Source: Rhyzopertha dominica (Eukaryota; Arthropoda; Insecta; Coleoptera; Bostrichidae). From it: a DNA stretch of 64,000 nt. Every line of letters starts with the position of its first letter. The first letter of the stretch is position 1. Of the stretch, positions 20,111-31,909 are shown one piece after another. Below the pieces are notes generated by a model that was given only the letters and a program-made list of their open reading frames with translations, was not told where the DNA came from and made no database searches. The stretch is from assembly GCA_025024175.1 (NCBI GenBank), contig QCXZ01000075.1, forward strand, positions 7,502,001-7,566,000, in the 5' to 3' direction. The position numbers and the translations under genes are program-made.

Positions 20111-22880
20111 GTGGTGTTAAGAAAACAGTTAGCTGCGGTGTGGATGCGAGGGCCGATTCAGTAGATATAGTTAGTTGTCTGTTGTGTTACATCATGGATT
20201 AATTCCAATCGTTATAATAAGTGTTGATGTAGAAGATTACAGAAGTACAAGTAGATTATTAGTTGTAATTTGCAAGGTTGATTTTGTGCTGGCTATTTTA
20301 TTTATCAGTAGATATTTAATAGGTTTTTGTCCTTGATAGTTGATACCCATTCTTGGGTATTCATTCTGTTTTTCTCTATAAATAGCTCTATTTGCAGGAC
20401 GTAAAATCCTATTTAGATGTAAGTAAGTATTTATTAATTATATACTATTAAGAGCTAAACATTATCATCAAACATAATAATAACAAGGTAGAAATTTTAT
20501 CCAGCTTTTTCTCCAAAGCTTAACAGATTTTAGTACTGGCGGTTCTCAAAAATTTTCACGTAAATATAATATGATGTTTACGAACTACTAGGTACGTCTT
20601 CAACAAATTTAACAGTGTATCAATGATTCCTAAAGTTACCTTCTGTGTAAGCCTATCGATTTATATTAACTTTATCAACTAAATTTGTACAGTAACAATA
20701 TCAGCCTATGCCATGTTATCTACATCAGAACAATATAAGGGCAGCTGTTTCGACTTATAAAGCCTAATCAGCACAATTATAATCTCAATGCAGACAACAT
20801 GAGACAGATTTGAGCTTTCCTTATATACGATAACTTGCACAAGCTTCTTTAGAGTTATACAATTTCAGATTATAACAAGCAAAGTAAAACAAAAACACAT
20901 CTTAACCGGTTTCTAAATTGCGCGTGTTTCAGAAGCTGTAAAGCCCTGTATCAGACGATTGGCAGAATGTCATACTCTAACACTGCAGATTATAGCACTT
21001 CTATTGTTCGACAGTTTAACAACTGCTGGTCAAGTTTGGTGATGCACATAAAACTACAATGTTAGGTATAGCGTAATATCGATTTGTTTTAGTGACATGC
21101 TTGCATCTGCTGCATGTAGCCCTTTAACTGTTACTGGTGCAAAGGGTCGAAATATCTAGAAATGAATGATTGCTAAGTCACAGGATATTAAGCACTTGTG
21201 CAGACAGAGCATCTTACCAATTGCCATTTTATATATATAATATAATTAACCAATATTTATTATGCGTATAATAATGTTTTAGTCCGGAGTCTATATGCAG
21301 TTTTTGATGACTTCTGCAACAGATTGTACAATTGTGTTATATAGAGGCCGATAGTTCCGCATAAAATGCTCTATACATTTCGAGATTCAACTTTTCTTTA
21401 TACTGCGCCTATGTTTAAAGTTCTAAAGTACCTCTACTGCCTCACCTCCTTTTGGCTTAGACCTTCAACAAAGTTCTCACGTAGGAATTGAAACAAACCG
21501 CTGGCTTACCTGTAAGCAAAAAGAAGACGATTTATTTACACATTTTTTATTGTAGATATAAGTATTTGCAACATCCATACTTAGCTTTAGCTACATAAAG
21601 TCAATATGTAAATGTAAAATTATAATAGTGTTCCAAATCAGTGCATCCTGATAAAACACTAACTATATATTTGGACTAAGCGTTTGATAGAAGGTATGAA
21701 AGCTTTATAGTTTTATTGTTCCGTGTTCCGTACCTGTAAGAGATAAATAAAATGCTTTAGCCAAACTTTATGTAAAATAGCGCCCTCTTATTTTAATCAG
21801 TGTGCTCTGATTTCAAAATTTAAAGATAATCGAATTTTTCGTATTTATAATAGCGATTGCGGCGTCTTGTAACAATTGTAGCTAAACTTATTTTGCATCA
21901 AGTGTGATGTTTCAAGCAGAAGACTTCGTGTAGTGATTTTTTAATACGCCGTTTATTAAAAAAAAGTTTGTCAGGGGTTTATTGCATTTTCTGCAAGCGA
22001 AACTGTCTAAGTAAACTGAAACAATTAACAGGCATTTAGGTGTACATACGCAATCTTCTGGGATATAATACATTGTTTTTATATGCATTGAGAGGTGCTG
22101 CCACCAAGCGTTCGCTGCAAATTGTTCGTTAGACAATAGATATTGTTATTTAAATGTACTACCACGATCATTTAGAATCTTTGAGTTTTTGTAACCAAGC
22201 GTTAAAATCAAATTGTCTAGTTTTTTTATGTTTTAAGTCATAACGTCTATGTCCAATTTCTTAATATTTGTACTGCAACCATAGTACTAACGATGGCTTT
22301 TTAGCCGAAAGCGCTCTACCATTTGAAACTTATAAAGAGGATTTGAACGTCGAGTCATCAGACGTAATCCAATTAGTCCACTTGGGGTAAATGGATCAGT
22401 TTTCAACTTTTAATAGGTTTCTTGTTTGCTGAAAATAGTTTTCTGCGTACGACGCAGACGTTTGATTACAATTACATACAAGTTTGCCACAATTATATTA
22501 TCTTTTGTCATTACATGGCTATGGGATGGGTGCATAATTTAGACTCCCAAGAAAACTTATTGCGTGCTACACATTGTCCATTCAATAGCTATAAAATATT
22601 GGTAAATGTAATTGATATGTGCCTAGAAACAAAATTTCCCTTTTTATGTATATTTGACATAAGTCGATGACAACTTGAAACTTTTTGCTAAGTAATGCAA
22701 TTATTTGTGTATAAAGGTTGTGACTATACTATTAACTGAGGCTCAAAATATTTTAATTTCTAGTATTCAAGACGGGTACTGAATCAAATCAATAATTTTC
22801 ATACTTTATATGGATTCTGTATTAAGTAGGTTCAAGCACCTTATGTAAACAATTAAAAGGGACTAATTACAAATACTATT
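20111..22880. other. Gap between genes D and E
   Basis: No gene seen. An old copy of the palindromic element lies near 20700-20830 (GCCTATGCCATGTTATCTAC to GCAGACAACATGAGACAG). A tail-like motif (ACGATGGCTTTTTAGCCGAA, about 22290-22310) is shared with 39.71 kb. The open frames at 21912-22136 and 22422-22670 have no recognisable domains. Confidence 0.35.
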
Positions 22881-22892
22881 ACTTTATGTGCC

Positions 22893-22942
22893 ATTGTTAA
22901 AATTTTGTAGGTGTGTGTTGTTCAAGTTTATGCTTGATAATA
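22893..22942 (+). promoter_or_regulatory. Possible core promoter of gene E
   Basis: ATTGTTAAAA (22893-22902) sits 31 bp before a weak TTGATAATA (22934-22942), which is 66 bp before the ATG. The spacing matches the other family promoters, but both motifs are weaker. Confidence 0.3.
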
Positions 22943-22999
22943 GCATTAGAAATACAGCAGCGCAGTTGAGAGTAGATTCCCAATATTTAATTGATCACG

Positions 23000-24960
23000 A
23001 TGCACAATAAGTGGATTGCTCTGATTATTAGTGTAGCTGTGTTCCAACAGGTAAATATAATAATAATTATAGCTTTGTATTTTCCATGCAGCAGCCCTAG
23101 TATTTAAAATGATGTTTGAGCGTTTTAAGGCATGTTGCTGAACATGGACAAGCAATGGAATGTATGATACGTGTAAGTACTATATTAAATATACGCAGCT
23201 CTCTTTTCCTCATTCTGAATTAAATTTATATCTATGTAATACTAAGCTATCGACTTGCGAATAACTTTTTTAGTTGCAATGATATTTTGACAGACTTGCA
23301 GAACTTATACCCCTTCGTCTGAATGTACCCCTAGAAGCTCTAGGTAAACTAAATTAATTACATTTTAGATAAGATATCAAAATGCGTATGAAGGAAGTTT
23401 TGCCTTAGTGACTTAAATTGTTTTTTTTTCGATTATTTTTAAATTATACGCTGAATGATCGTTTTCGAACGATGTAATAAATATTGTTTTGGTACCGCAT
23501 AACAAGTTTATACCGGTTTACTGTACAAATTAATTAAAAATGATGCATTAGAAAAGCAGAATAAACTTCTAAAGGGCACTGGACGGATTCATATGGAAAT
23601 ACTGTTAATACCGTGCAGTAACACGACTGGCGTGTAATAAAATCAAATTAAAATACGTATACAAAGGCTTAAATAATCATAACTTAGTTTGTCTAATCGC
23701 AATTTAAAGTAAAATGCATTCAAAGTCCTTTTCAAAAAATATTAGAATTCGCCGAACTGTAAGTGCATACGGGTATGTTCTTCTATCAATTTTTTTTCAA
23801 TTTTAACTTTCTTTTGGTTTTTTATATACAGGGTTTCTATTAATGATTCATGCATCCAGGGCGCTTATGGAATTATCGATTAAATTAGTTTGCCGCCTCT
23901 CAGGAAAGTGACGCATACTTGTCATCCCTCAACTTTTAAATTATTTGATGTATTTTAACATTAAAAAACGCCTGGGAGTGCGTATTTTCAATATATTCTG
24001 TAGAGTTTTGTGGGATAATTAACTTTAAGGTTGCAGAAAGCTCACATTTCGGAGCCGTGGGGTGACACTGATCTGCAACCATCAATGCTATCGCCGCTTG
24101 CTATCGCCGTGCATATTATAGCTTGGCAGCAGTTACAAAAAGGCGGCACAGATTCAGAAATCAACGCCGCCCGCGTTGCGTGAATCATTTATAGAAACCC
24201 TGTATATTCACTACAGTCATTTGACATAATTTATTGTACTGAACTCCACTGTTTCGTCGGTGCCAGTACGTCATTTCAATATTATAATCTGTCATATTAA
24301 TGGTGTATTTATGTTATATTTTTTTATTCAATTGCCGATGATGTATTTTTTTATTGTACCATGGGCACCACGAATAAAGGCATTATATTATTATATTGCA
24401 GCGTAGCATCCCAATGCGTTGTACGACAAGTTGGCATCAGACAAATTATGTGTTGATCTATTAAGGAATAACTAATGTATTTATTTGCATTTAAATATCT
24501 AAATAAGAATAATGTTGCAGCACACAGCTGGGCCTTAAACCGCTCAACTACATTGTATCTAACATACATTGTAGACTGCTAGATGTTTCCGCGTTAGTAG
24601 GCAGTGGTCGTTTCAACAAAAAAAAAGTTTGTGTTCGGTCGCAAAAATTACGTCTATGATGAACTCCACGCTGAAAATGCCCACACAGCAATGGGCGAAA
24701 CGTCGGCGAGGAAGAAATCGCCACGACCAAGGCCATCTAACCCCGAATCATCTACCAGTACGAACTCCGGCTATGAAATCACTCTATAGATTGCAGATGC
24801 AGAACAGACAACCAGACATATTGTGTCAGGCCCATGTTATGACGAGTGTGTCTGCGATCGAGGAGGAGAACCCTTTTGCGTATATGCACCCGTCCCCTTA
24901 GTACCAAAACAGTTTTGTGTATCAGACGGTCCAGGAGCGAATTACTCTCCAGAATGTTAA
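23000..24960 (+). CDS. Gene E: small secreted six-cysteine peptide, two exons
   Basis: Exon 1 is 23000-23050 (MHNKWIALIISVAVFQQ, donor GTAAAT). Exon 2 is 24790-24960, entered after CTCTATAG, and encodes 56 residues starting IADAEQTTRH. Phase 0. Cysteine spacing is 3, 1, 7, 12, 12 and the last residue is the sixth cysteine. The CDRGGEPFC loop resembles CEHGGTQHC in F and G, so E is nearer to them than to A-D. There is an NYS sequon near the end. AATAAA lies 25 nt after the stop (24985-24990). The 1739-bp intron holds a MITE at 23828-24206. The acceptor has a weak pyrimidine tract. Function unknown. Confidence 0.68.
23828..24206. mobile_element. MITE with ACAGGGTTTCTAT ends, copy 1 (gene E intron)
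   Basis: Inverted ends TATACAGGGTTTCTATTAAT and ATTTATAGAAACCCTGTATA, each with TGATTCA just inside. About 380 bp and moderately GC-rich inside. A related, larger copy is at 29915-30553. No coding frame. Confidence 0.65.
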
Positions 24961-26200
24961 ATCCCAAGATAACATAAATGGACGAATAAAATGCTTTTCA
25001 AAGCGTCTACATCTATTGACATGTTTACTCGACTATAATTACTTCAAGTGGGATGGGCGTTTAGTAAATTCCACTGATTTGGCAAGTTACACGAGGGAAC
25101 TCTCAAAACCAAGCAACCTAACACTCAGCGGCATCACGAAGTGAAAACGAATGTCACTAAATTATGCAGGTCTGTGTTTAGTAAGCTATATCTACAAACA
25201 ACACGGCATTGTATTATTGTCCATAAGTTTATTTATAATTTCAGAAAGCTGTACACTTTGTCCGCGGTGAAAATTTCGATTCACTAGAAACATCAGATGT
25301 GACTTTCCTGATGGTTAGTTTTCTTGCGTGCACGCTCAACTTTATGTGCACTGCGTATTTCGTTGGGCTTGCCGTTATAAGCTAGAGGCCAAGGGAACGT
25401 ATTTCATTACTCCACAATCCTCGAAAGCTTTTGAATGTATTTTTGTTTTTCTGTGATGGTGGATTCTAGAACAGTATAAAAAAGCGAGAATTAGTCAAAC
25501 AAGTGCGGTTTTCTGATGGAGCTAATTTCACTTATGTCTTCACAAACCATCTTAATCATCATTACCAAGTCGGTAAAAATCTTTTTCATTTTTGAATAGA
25601 AGTTCATCAATGCCGACGGTCTCTTACCGTTTGAATATTATAATATTAGGGATTAACGTTCTATAATAGTCAGGGATTTTCTAGTCATTGCGAGAAGAAA
25701 TGGACAAATTGTTATTCGACATTCTAATTACTATGTTGCATGTAGTATGTGGTCCCACAATTAAGGAAAGAAACGGTTGTTCTTGTTAATATTTAATGTA
25801 GGGAATTAAGTGACACCGATCGTATTGAGTAATGATAAAGTTTACTCTGTTATTCTTGCCAAGATTTTGAGTTCATTGGATTTTTTTTAAGGCTACTACA
25901 ATGACTAATAAAAAAGCAAAATAGCAATTAAAATTAAATACACAACAGAAAATGGTTTAAGAACCTTTCTAATACATAAACTCCTGACTGGATTAGATGA
26001 CTGTCGTTAGTGGGAGATAACAGCGTTCTCCTCCTAAATATTTATGTAAACACCATAGAAAAAGTACGTAAAACAAGGAAATCTATAATAACCAGGATAT
26101 GTGATATTGATGATGATATTGATAATGATATTGATGATATTGTGAGTAAAAATTTTATAATTTCATTTTCTCTGCTAACAATCAACAAAGTCATCACCAT
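24961..26200. other. Gap downstream of gene E
   Basis: No confident gene. A good acceptor-like TTTATAATTTCAG at 25232-25244 is followed by a short open frame without cysteine pattern. A degenerate GATATT/GATGAT repeat lies at 26104-26143. Confidence 0.35.
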
Positions 26201-26249
26201 GAGTGTGAGAAGTGATTTACACATCCCTAACCAACATCACTGACCTCAC

Positions 26250-26420
26250 CACAAAACTAATGGAAACTTTTGGAAAGATAACATCAAAATTTTCATAAGG
26301 AACACAAAAACTGTATCTACTTTATTTAGTAAAATGAAATTCTAAACGCCTATTCATCTACAATTAATCCTAGTCTATTCTGTGGCATGCCAGGTCTGTG
26401 ATGGTCAACACGACTATAGT
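26250..26420 (+). pseudogene. Penelope-like endonuclease fragment
   Basis: The frame reads DNIKIFIRNTKTVSTLFSKM, a stop, then LILVYSVACQVCDG. This matches in order the linker and GIY-YIG start seen at 7951-8070 (LKIGIRNVKTGRKLF, then VIYSLSCTDCG). Only this short stretch is recognisable and it contains a stop. Confidence 0.5.
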
Positions 26421-27087
26421 TAAAGGGCCATTCCTTGTCATACAAATATGATGCAAAATTTAAAAAAAAAAGGATTTTACTAGGTAATCACTGATCACTA
26501 AGTAAACTGTGGGCACGGTGAAGATCCTTGAAAAAGAGAGTCTAGAAATGGATTATTGTATACATAAAACAAACCGCCCATAAACAAATAAAGGAAGTAT
26601 CAGGCAGAATTTGAGCAACATCTAAGTAAAAGATTGGGATATCAGATAAGTTTGAAGATGCACTGGTATACCTAGTAGTTCTATTTGAATGTAAAGATAC
26701 ATACCATTATGCATTAAACTATTATAATAATGATATACCGTTTCTCAATATTGTCAGATGCTTTAATTTATTGTTTATTGTTGTTGTTTATTTATTGTTT
26801 GCAACAGTTTTTTGTACATTAATATAGTTTATGTTAGTCGACTACATCGTTGTCATAAATATATTTTAATGCAGTTGCTATTTTCATAATTGTATAAGTT
26901 TTTTAATAATACTACTGTGCTACGGCATCAACATTAAGTCTATTATATTTGTTACTTACCGTACTATAGAAATTTACATTTATATTATTGCACATAAATT
27001 TAATGTTTAAGTTTCTTGATTGCTAATACTACTACTACTACTACTTCAGTTTACACATATCATGTATCTATTTTAAAATGCACAAAT

Positions 27088-27245
27088 TCTATGCTGCGCT
27101 GTCTGAACCATAACCAGCTGCACATAAAATCCTTTTGCCTTTGTTTGTTTACCTATATCAATTCTATTTAAACCACCAAGATAAGGTTATTAATATTTTA
27201 GACAGCACACTTAGTGTTAAACATATAGGTAACTCTTAGTTATTG
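27088..27245. repeat. Old copy of the palindromic element
   Basis: TTCTATGCTGCGCTGTCTGA at the left and TTTTAGACAGCACACTTAG at the right are the diverged arms of the same palindrome seen at 2306 and 41488. The middle is replaced. Confidence 0.4.
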
Positions 27246-27344
27246 AATAGCTTGAAAACAAGTAAGCATTTTATTCCAAGTGATATCGACAAAAAAACTG
27301 GTCTGAGTTGCAGCTATACGTACATTTATTACTTAAAAACCGCT

Positions 27345-28200
27345 GCAAATTGAATCAGTATTTCCACACCCAATTGTCAAAATGACATTTACGTTTTTAT
27401 TTCTTATACTATACGATCAGTAATCAGATTCTGAGCATTTTGTCTCACTACACATTTTTTTAGGACGAAGTCCTGGTGATATTAATATATAAATTTTAAA
27501 ATCGTTTTTTTTCCAAATAACTCGAAAATTAGTAACTTAACAAAAAAATTACAAGAGTGCCTTCTGATCAAAAATTTGATTTCCTATATAATACCAAAAT
27601 TTAATAAAAAATCGTACGAGCAGGGACCAAAATAGGTTTTTTAGAAATATTTCGAAAATGTCAAAATTTTGAATAAATTTTCTGAGACACCTTTTATGAG
27701 AAATTTTATTTCCTATCTGATGGTATTTTCATTTTTTAAATATATTAAATATATTCGGAGATATTTAGGGAAAACCGTTTTCTTTAAGTGACGCTTTTTT
27801 GCTAATATCTTCTAAACAGTTTGCTGCACCGAAAATTTATAAGAACAAATAACAGTCGCAGTTATACTACTAATCACATACTAAAACGAAAAAAAAATTG
27901 CAACAAGGGTAGTTACTCCCCAATTTCGCTCCCTTCCCGATACTCTATTTACCCCACAAACAATAGGTCGCTTTGGGTAGTTGAGGTTTATACGCTTGCC
28001 AAATTTCAAGTTCATATATTAAGTCTTTCGAAAGTTATCGTGTATACAAGCAAAACCACAGACACACAGACAAATATTTGTTTTTGCTCAAATTTTGTTA
28101 TTTTGCGTGTTCGACCATTTTAAAGCGAATGAGCAAATAAAAAATTTTGAAATTTTTTTTCGCGATACAATACTTCCAATCCGTTGGATGTGGAGGTAAT
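27345..28200 (-). repeat. Dispersed 0.9-kb repeat, copy 2 (inverted)
   Basis: Reverse-complement match to 11027-11926 and 38060-38885 over essentially the whole length, including TTTCGAAAGTTATCGTGT and CAATAGGTCGCTTTGGGTAG. Confidence 0.65.
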
Positions 28201-28617
28201 TAAAAAGTCATTTTAATCTCAAGCCACTCACTTAAAGAAAGGTGATTGCTGGCAAATAATATTCCTGGCATGAGTATCCTTTACAAGACAACCAAACTTT
28301 TACGGGTGTTCATTAACAGGAAAAAGCGTTTATTGGGGTATTCTTGGGATAGGTCAATCAAGGTTTAAATGGCAACCTACGTGTTTGCATTGTTCACGCA
28401 GCTGTAAGCGTATTCTTCCTACTCTAATTTTTCTGGTCAGAACTGACCCAATTTTGGTATTTTAAGTTTTGTGGATATTTCGGTATTACGAGTGTTAAAA
28501 AAGAGAGAACGTTATATCCTGCAATTATTAGTAGCTAATACAAAACTAAGACTGACTGTCAGTAGGTCGGGATGCTAATTTATATTGTACCTCCTTTTCG
28601 CTTTATTTTGCATGCAA

Positions 28618-28818
28618 TTACTGCACATGTTTTGGGTAATAGCAATTATCAGGATAGTAGTACTCTGGATCTGTCGTATTTCTTGCACATACATCAATGG
28701 CAGGTACTGGCATTCCACCTATAGCTAAACAATGTTGTGTTCCTCCGTGTTCACACGTGCATATTAGTTCAGAGCAAGGGCCAGGCTTCAGTGACAAATT
28801 AACCCCAGGAGCTGTAAT
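28618..28818 (-). CDS. Gene F: exon 2 of a six-cysteine peptide gene; exon 1 not found
   Basis: On the minus strand an acceptor (TTTTTACAG) opens a 66-residue frame starting ITAPGVNLSL and ending at 28618. Cysteine spacing is 4, 1, 7, 13, 14. It shares CEHGGTQHC and CARNTTDPEYYYPD with gene G; NTT is a glycosylation sequon. A poly(A) signal (TTTATT on the plus strand, 28602-28607) follows. Homology with the gene G intron runs to about 29530, then jumps to sequence matching G's far upstream flank (about 37606). The stretch that holds exon 1 and the promoter in G is therefore missing here. F may be a dead copy with an intact exon, or may use another first exon. Confidence 0.55.
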   Translation of the reverse strand: MTAPGVNLSLKPGPCSELICTCEHGGTQHCLAIGGMPVPAIDVCARNTTDPEYYYPDNCYYPKHVQ

Positions 28819-29639
28819 CTGTAAAAAGTGTTACTTAACTGCGCTGAACTCAAACTATATGTGTACTAAAATAACAACAGTTCAGATCATTTGGATGTCC
28901 CATCCAACCAGTGGCTTTGCAGTATTTTTAGTGTCTTCTACGTAACCACTTATTCTTTTTAATGGAAAGTATTTTTAGTGTTACATTAGAATAACAGTTC
29001 TGGATCCATTTTTGTGAGGGCTTAATATCCAACGTTTGTTCAATGAAATAAAAAGCGGTCTATTTTTTTGACGAAGATAATCCACAGGTCTACAAGGAAC
29101 ATTTTGATTCTGATTCTGCGAAAAATGATTTGTACGGAAGCTTATTTTCACTTAATTTTAGTCTAGATTCGCCATTTGTAGGACAAACATTGAAATGTTC
29201 ATAAACAAACGCCCACATTATCAATTAAAAGTATTACAATGCAAGCACAAAGGAATATTACAAAAAGAAGATACGTTAAAATCAACAAGGAATTTTATCA
29301 CATTCAATGTTAGTAATAGGTTGGAAGCTAACCCTCGTCCTCAATAAATACATCAACAAAACTATTTTACGAAATACTATGTAATTATAAAAAGATACTA
29401 TATGGAAAAAGAACACTAAATCAAAGAACAAAGCTTTTTATTAAGTAAGACACCTCGAAGTTATCTGATGATTCAGCGAAATTTTTTCTCTATTTCTGGC
29501 TAATTTGTAAATTTCTTATGCTTCAAAAACCAATAACAAGTCATTATTTGAATGTTCAAACATGACTTATCCATGACTACAAAAGAAAAAGCCAGCGACT
29601 CAGCATATTTTTTTATAATGCGAGTAAACTAGTGATATT

Positions 29640-29765
29640 CTCGTTTGCGAGAGTCGCGAGAGTCTCGTCTCGTCCCGTTTTCGAGACGATACTTTAAATT
29701 TTCCTTGTGAGATGAGACGAGACTTTCGAAAAGGCACGACTTGAATCTCGCACGAGTGTCTTGCG
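29640..29765. repeat. GAGACGAGAC-rich inverted cluster
   Basis: GAGAGTCTCGTCTCGTCCCG and TTTTCGAGACGAT on one side face GAGATGAGACGAGACTTTCG on the other. This may be the terminal repeat of an unseen transposon. The open frame across it has no recognisable domain. Confidence 0.35.
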
Positions 29766-29914
29766 GTATAAATATAAAGCAAAAATTGTTATATTTTCAA
29801 GTCGGCACAACAAAGTCGTGGCTGCCATCTACGAGTAATAGCATCTCTGAAAAGCTAGCCGATAAATTACAGCAAAAAAAACTATTCGGCAGCTGCAATC
29901 GGTATCGGAACTTT

Positions 29915-30553
29915 CTACAGGGTTTTCATTAATTCTTTGTGCCGTCTTTTTGTACCTGTTATACCAGCTACAATAAGCACAATATACTACAATACACTGA
30001 AGGTTGCTGACAGTTAGTTATAGCCAAGAAATTGGTGGTTTTATTACTGATTTCCCAACTTGCGGTTATATTTTCTTTTCAAAGGCAAGTAATAACAAAA
30101 ATTTGCCATTACACTATCACAATTTAGCATATTACAATTCCTAGGCTAACAAACTTCCCCGTAAAATAGGATACAGGTAAAGTCACTGCTACTTAACCTA
30201 GCTGTAAATGTTACTTTTGCGTTAGGCTAAAAACATCCTATAGCTCATGACAGTACAATTTAACAGGCTTACTGTAGTCACAACTTCATAGCTATGTTAC
30301 ATAATCGAAAAGTTATACGAAATCTTGTCACTCCACAGCTTGCTCCAGTCAATTATCCCACAATACACAAAAGTATGTGTTTCAAATTCACACTCCCACG
30401 CGTTTTCTCATATTAAAGTATATAAAATAATTCGACTGATGACAAGTATCCGTCAAAACAATAGCTGTGTTCACTTTCCTAATAGGCGGCAAGTTGTGTT
30501 AATCGACAATTTCCACTAGCGCCTGGATGCATGAATGATATATAGAAACCCCG
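29915..30553. mobile_element. MITE with ACAGGGTTTCTAT ends, copy 2
   Basis: The left end ACAGGGTTTTCATTAATTC and the right end GCATGAATGATATATAGAAACCCCGTA are inverted and match the ends of 23828-24206, including the GGATGCATGA block just inside. The inner sequence is different. Confidence 0.5.
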
Positions 30554-30835
30554 TACAAAAGAGATTAACGTCGTGCCGGCCTTTGTTTATGTTATGACCT
30601 TCTGGATGCTCGTATAAATTTGGTATACGTAGGGTTACAAATACGTAGATGGCTTTAAATGGAATACGTTTTCGGGTCGCTTTTCGCTTCAGTATTAGTT
30701 TGTTGTTGCCATTAGGAAATTGAAGTGTGCAGGAGATATTTATCCATGTAAGATAAACGTTATATATTATATTTGTTTTTCTTGGCAGCTACATAATAAT
30801 GATTTGTTTTTGTTTGTACCAATAAAAGCATATGC

Positions 30836-30902
<67 letters not shown>
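30836..30902. repeat. (ATA)n microsatellite, 3' tail of a minus-strand LINE
   Basis: About 22 perfect trinucleotide repeats lie directly downstream (on the minus strand) of the LINE fragment at 30903-31455. Such simple tails are usual for CR1/L2-type LINEs. Confidence 0.7.
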
Positions 30903-30904
<2 letters not shown>

Positions 30905-31170
30905 ACTTTATTAATTAGCACAAGGCTAGTATTTGATACATTGGAAAATAACATTTATTAATTTATTTAATGTTCAACATGAATGCACAAAACAAACAAT
31001 CCAAAACAAATTAAACAATATTCGCACGCTACCCAGTGCCCGTAATATAAACCATTAACTGTGATTTGAAGCATCTAAGAGATTTAGCAGATCTAACATG
31101 AAGTGGCAATGAATTGTATTTTATAAAACCCTTAAGAATAGAGATTTATGGGCAGTTGCGTAAGTTCTAT

Positions 31171-31455
31171 TCATAAACTATTACCAGCATTTCGAGTTTC
31201 ATACTGATGAACATCATGTGCCCTAACTATCATTTTTGTTAGGTAAGGTGGCATGAGATTATTTATTATTTTATATATAAGGACCATCGTAAGATACACC
31301 ACCCTATTCGCAATATTCAACCACTGTAGAGCAATCAACATAGTCCTAATCGGCGTGAGCCTGGTACACTTTAGAATAATTCTCATTGCACGATTTTGAA
31401 GTGATGATGTGAGTATGCTTTATAAACCAAAAGGTATCAAACTATAATAGGGCGC
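31171..31455 (-). pseudogene. LINE reverse transcriptase C-terminal fragment
   Basis: The minus-strand frame reads SLQNRAMRIILKCTRLTP, then LQWLNIANRV and LIYKIINNLMPPYL. This is the post-RT C-terminal region of CR1/Jockey-type elements. The frame stops at 31171, and a 3' UTR and simple-repeat tail follow. The copy is 5'-truncated, the usual fate of LINE insertions. Confidence 0.65.
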
Positions 31456-31619
31456 GTCCGTTTCGATACTAACGGCGGAACTCGAAAATCGTCTATTAAG
31501 TGATAACAATTTTGTGTACTTATCGCAGTGCTCCAATATCCAGAGATTTCTCCGGGATGATAGCGTACCCCATTCCTAAAAGCTCGGGAATCTCAATCCT
31601 GACGAAGATTGTGGCTAGG

Positions 31620-31765
31620 ATGTGCACGAAGATGACGTCACGTGGTGACGTCCCCAGTGACACAGGTAAGTATAGGAGACCCGAACGATGACGTTTCAAC
31701 GGTGACGCCAAATTGATGACGTCGTAGACTGCCGTGCCCAGCGGTTACAGGTAAGTATCCCTATT
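31620..31765 (+). repeat. CRE/E-box tandem block, probable LINE 5' UTR
   Basis: GATGACGTCACGTGGTGACG, GATGACGTTTCAACGGTGACG and GATGACGTCG recur within 100 bp. ACAGGTAAGTA occurs twice (31663-31673 and 31747-31757). TGACGTCA is a CRE and CACGTG an E-box. It sits upstream of a LINE ORF1-like frame. Confidence 0.45.
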
Positions 31766-31909
31766 TATAACAGGGACGGGAAAAAGCCTATATGAAAATA
31801 TCACTTTATGACAATCTAGCTAACGTAAAGCCTAAACAATGATTTCGTGAAGTCCTTATCTAGGTGTTCAGGCTGTATTAAAGTTGAAAGTGATTGGCAA
31901 GTAAACGAA

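Noticed and set aside
20084..20200. Short cysteine-containing frame MYSVLIRYVCGVKK
   Set aside because: Cysteine spacing does not fit the family and there is no splice site or paralog.
24604..24901. Overlapping frames with RRGRNRHDQGHL and GETSARKK
   Set aside because: They overlap exon 2 of gene E in other frames. The CGAAACGTC motif is of the type found at Penelope ends, so the upstream part is probably element debris.
25245..25384. Possible extra exon after gene E (good TTTATAATTTCAG acceptor and 46-codon frame starting KAVHFVRG)
   Set aside because: Too few cysteines for the family pattern, no partner exon, and gene E already has a poly(A) signal upstream.
28697..28945. Plus-strand 82-codon frame
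   Set aside because: It is the antisense shadow of gene F exon 2.
30720..30914. Poly-Asn / poly-Tyr frames on both strands
   Set aside because: Produced by the ATA microsatellite.
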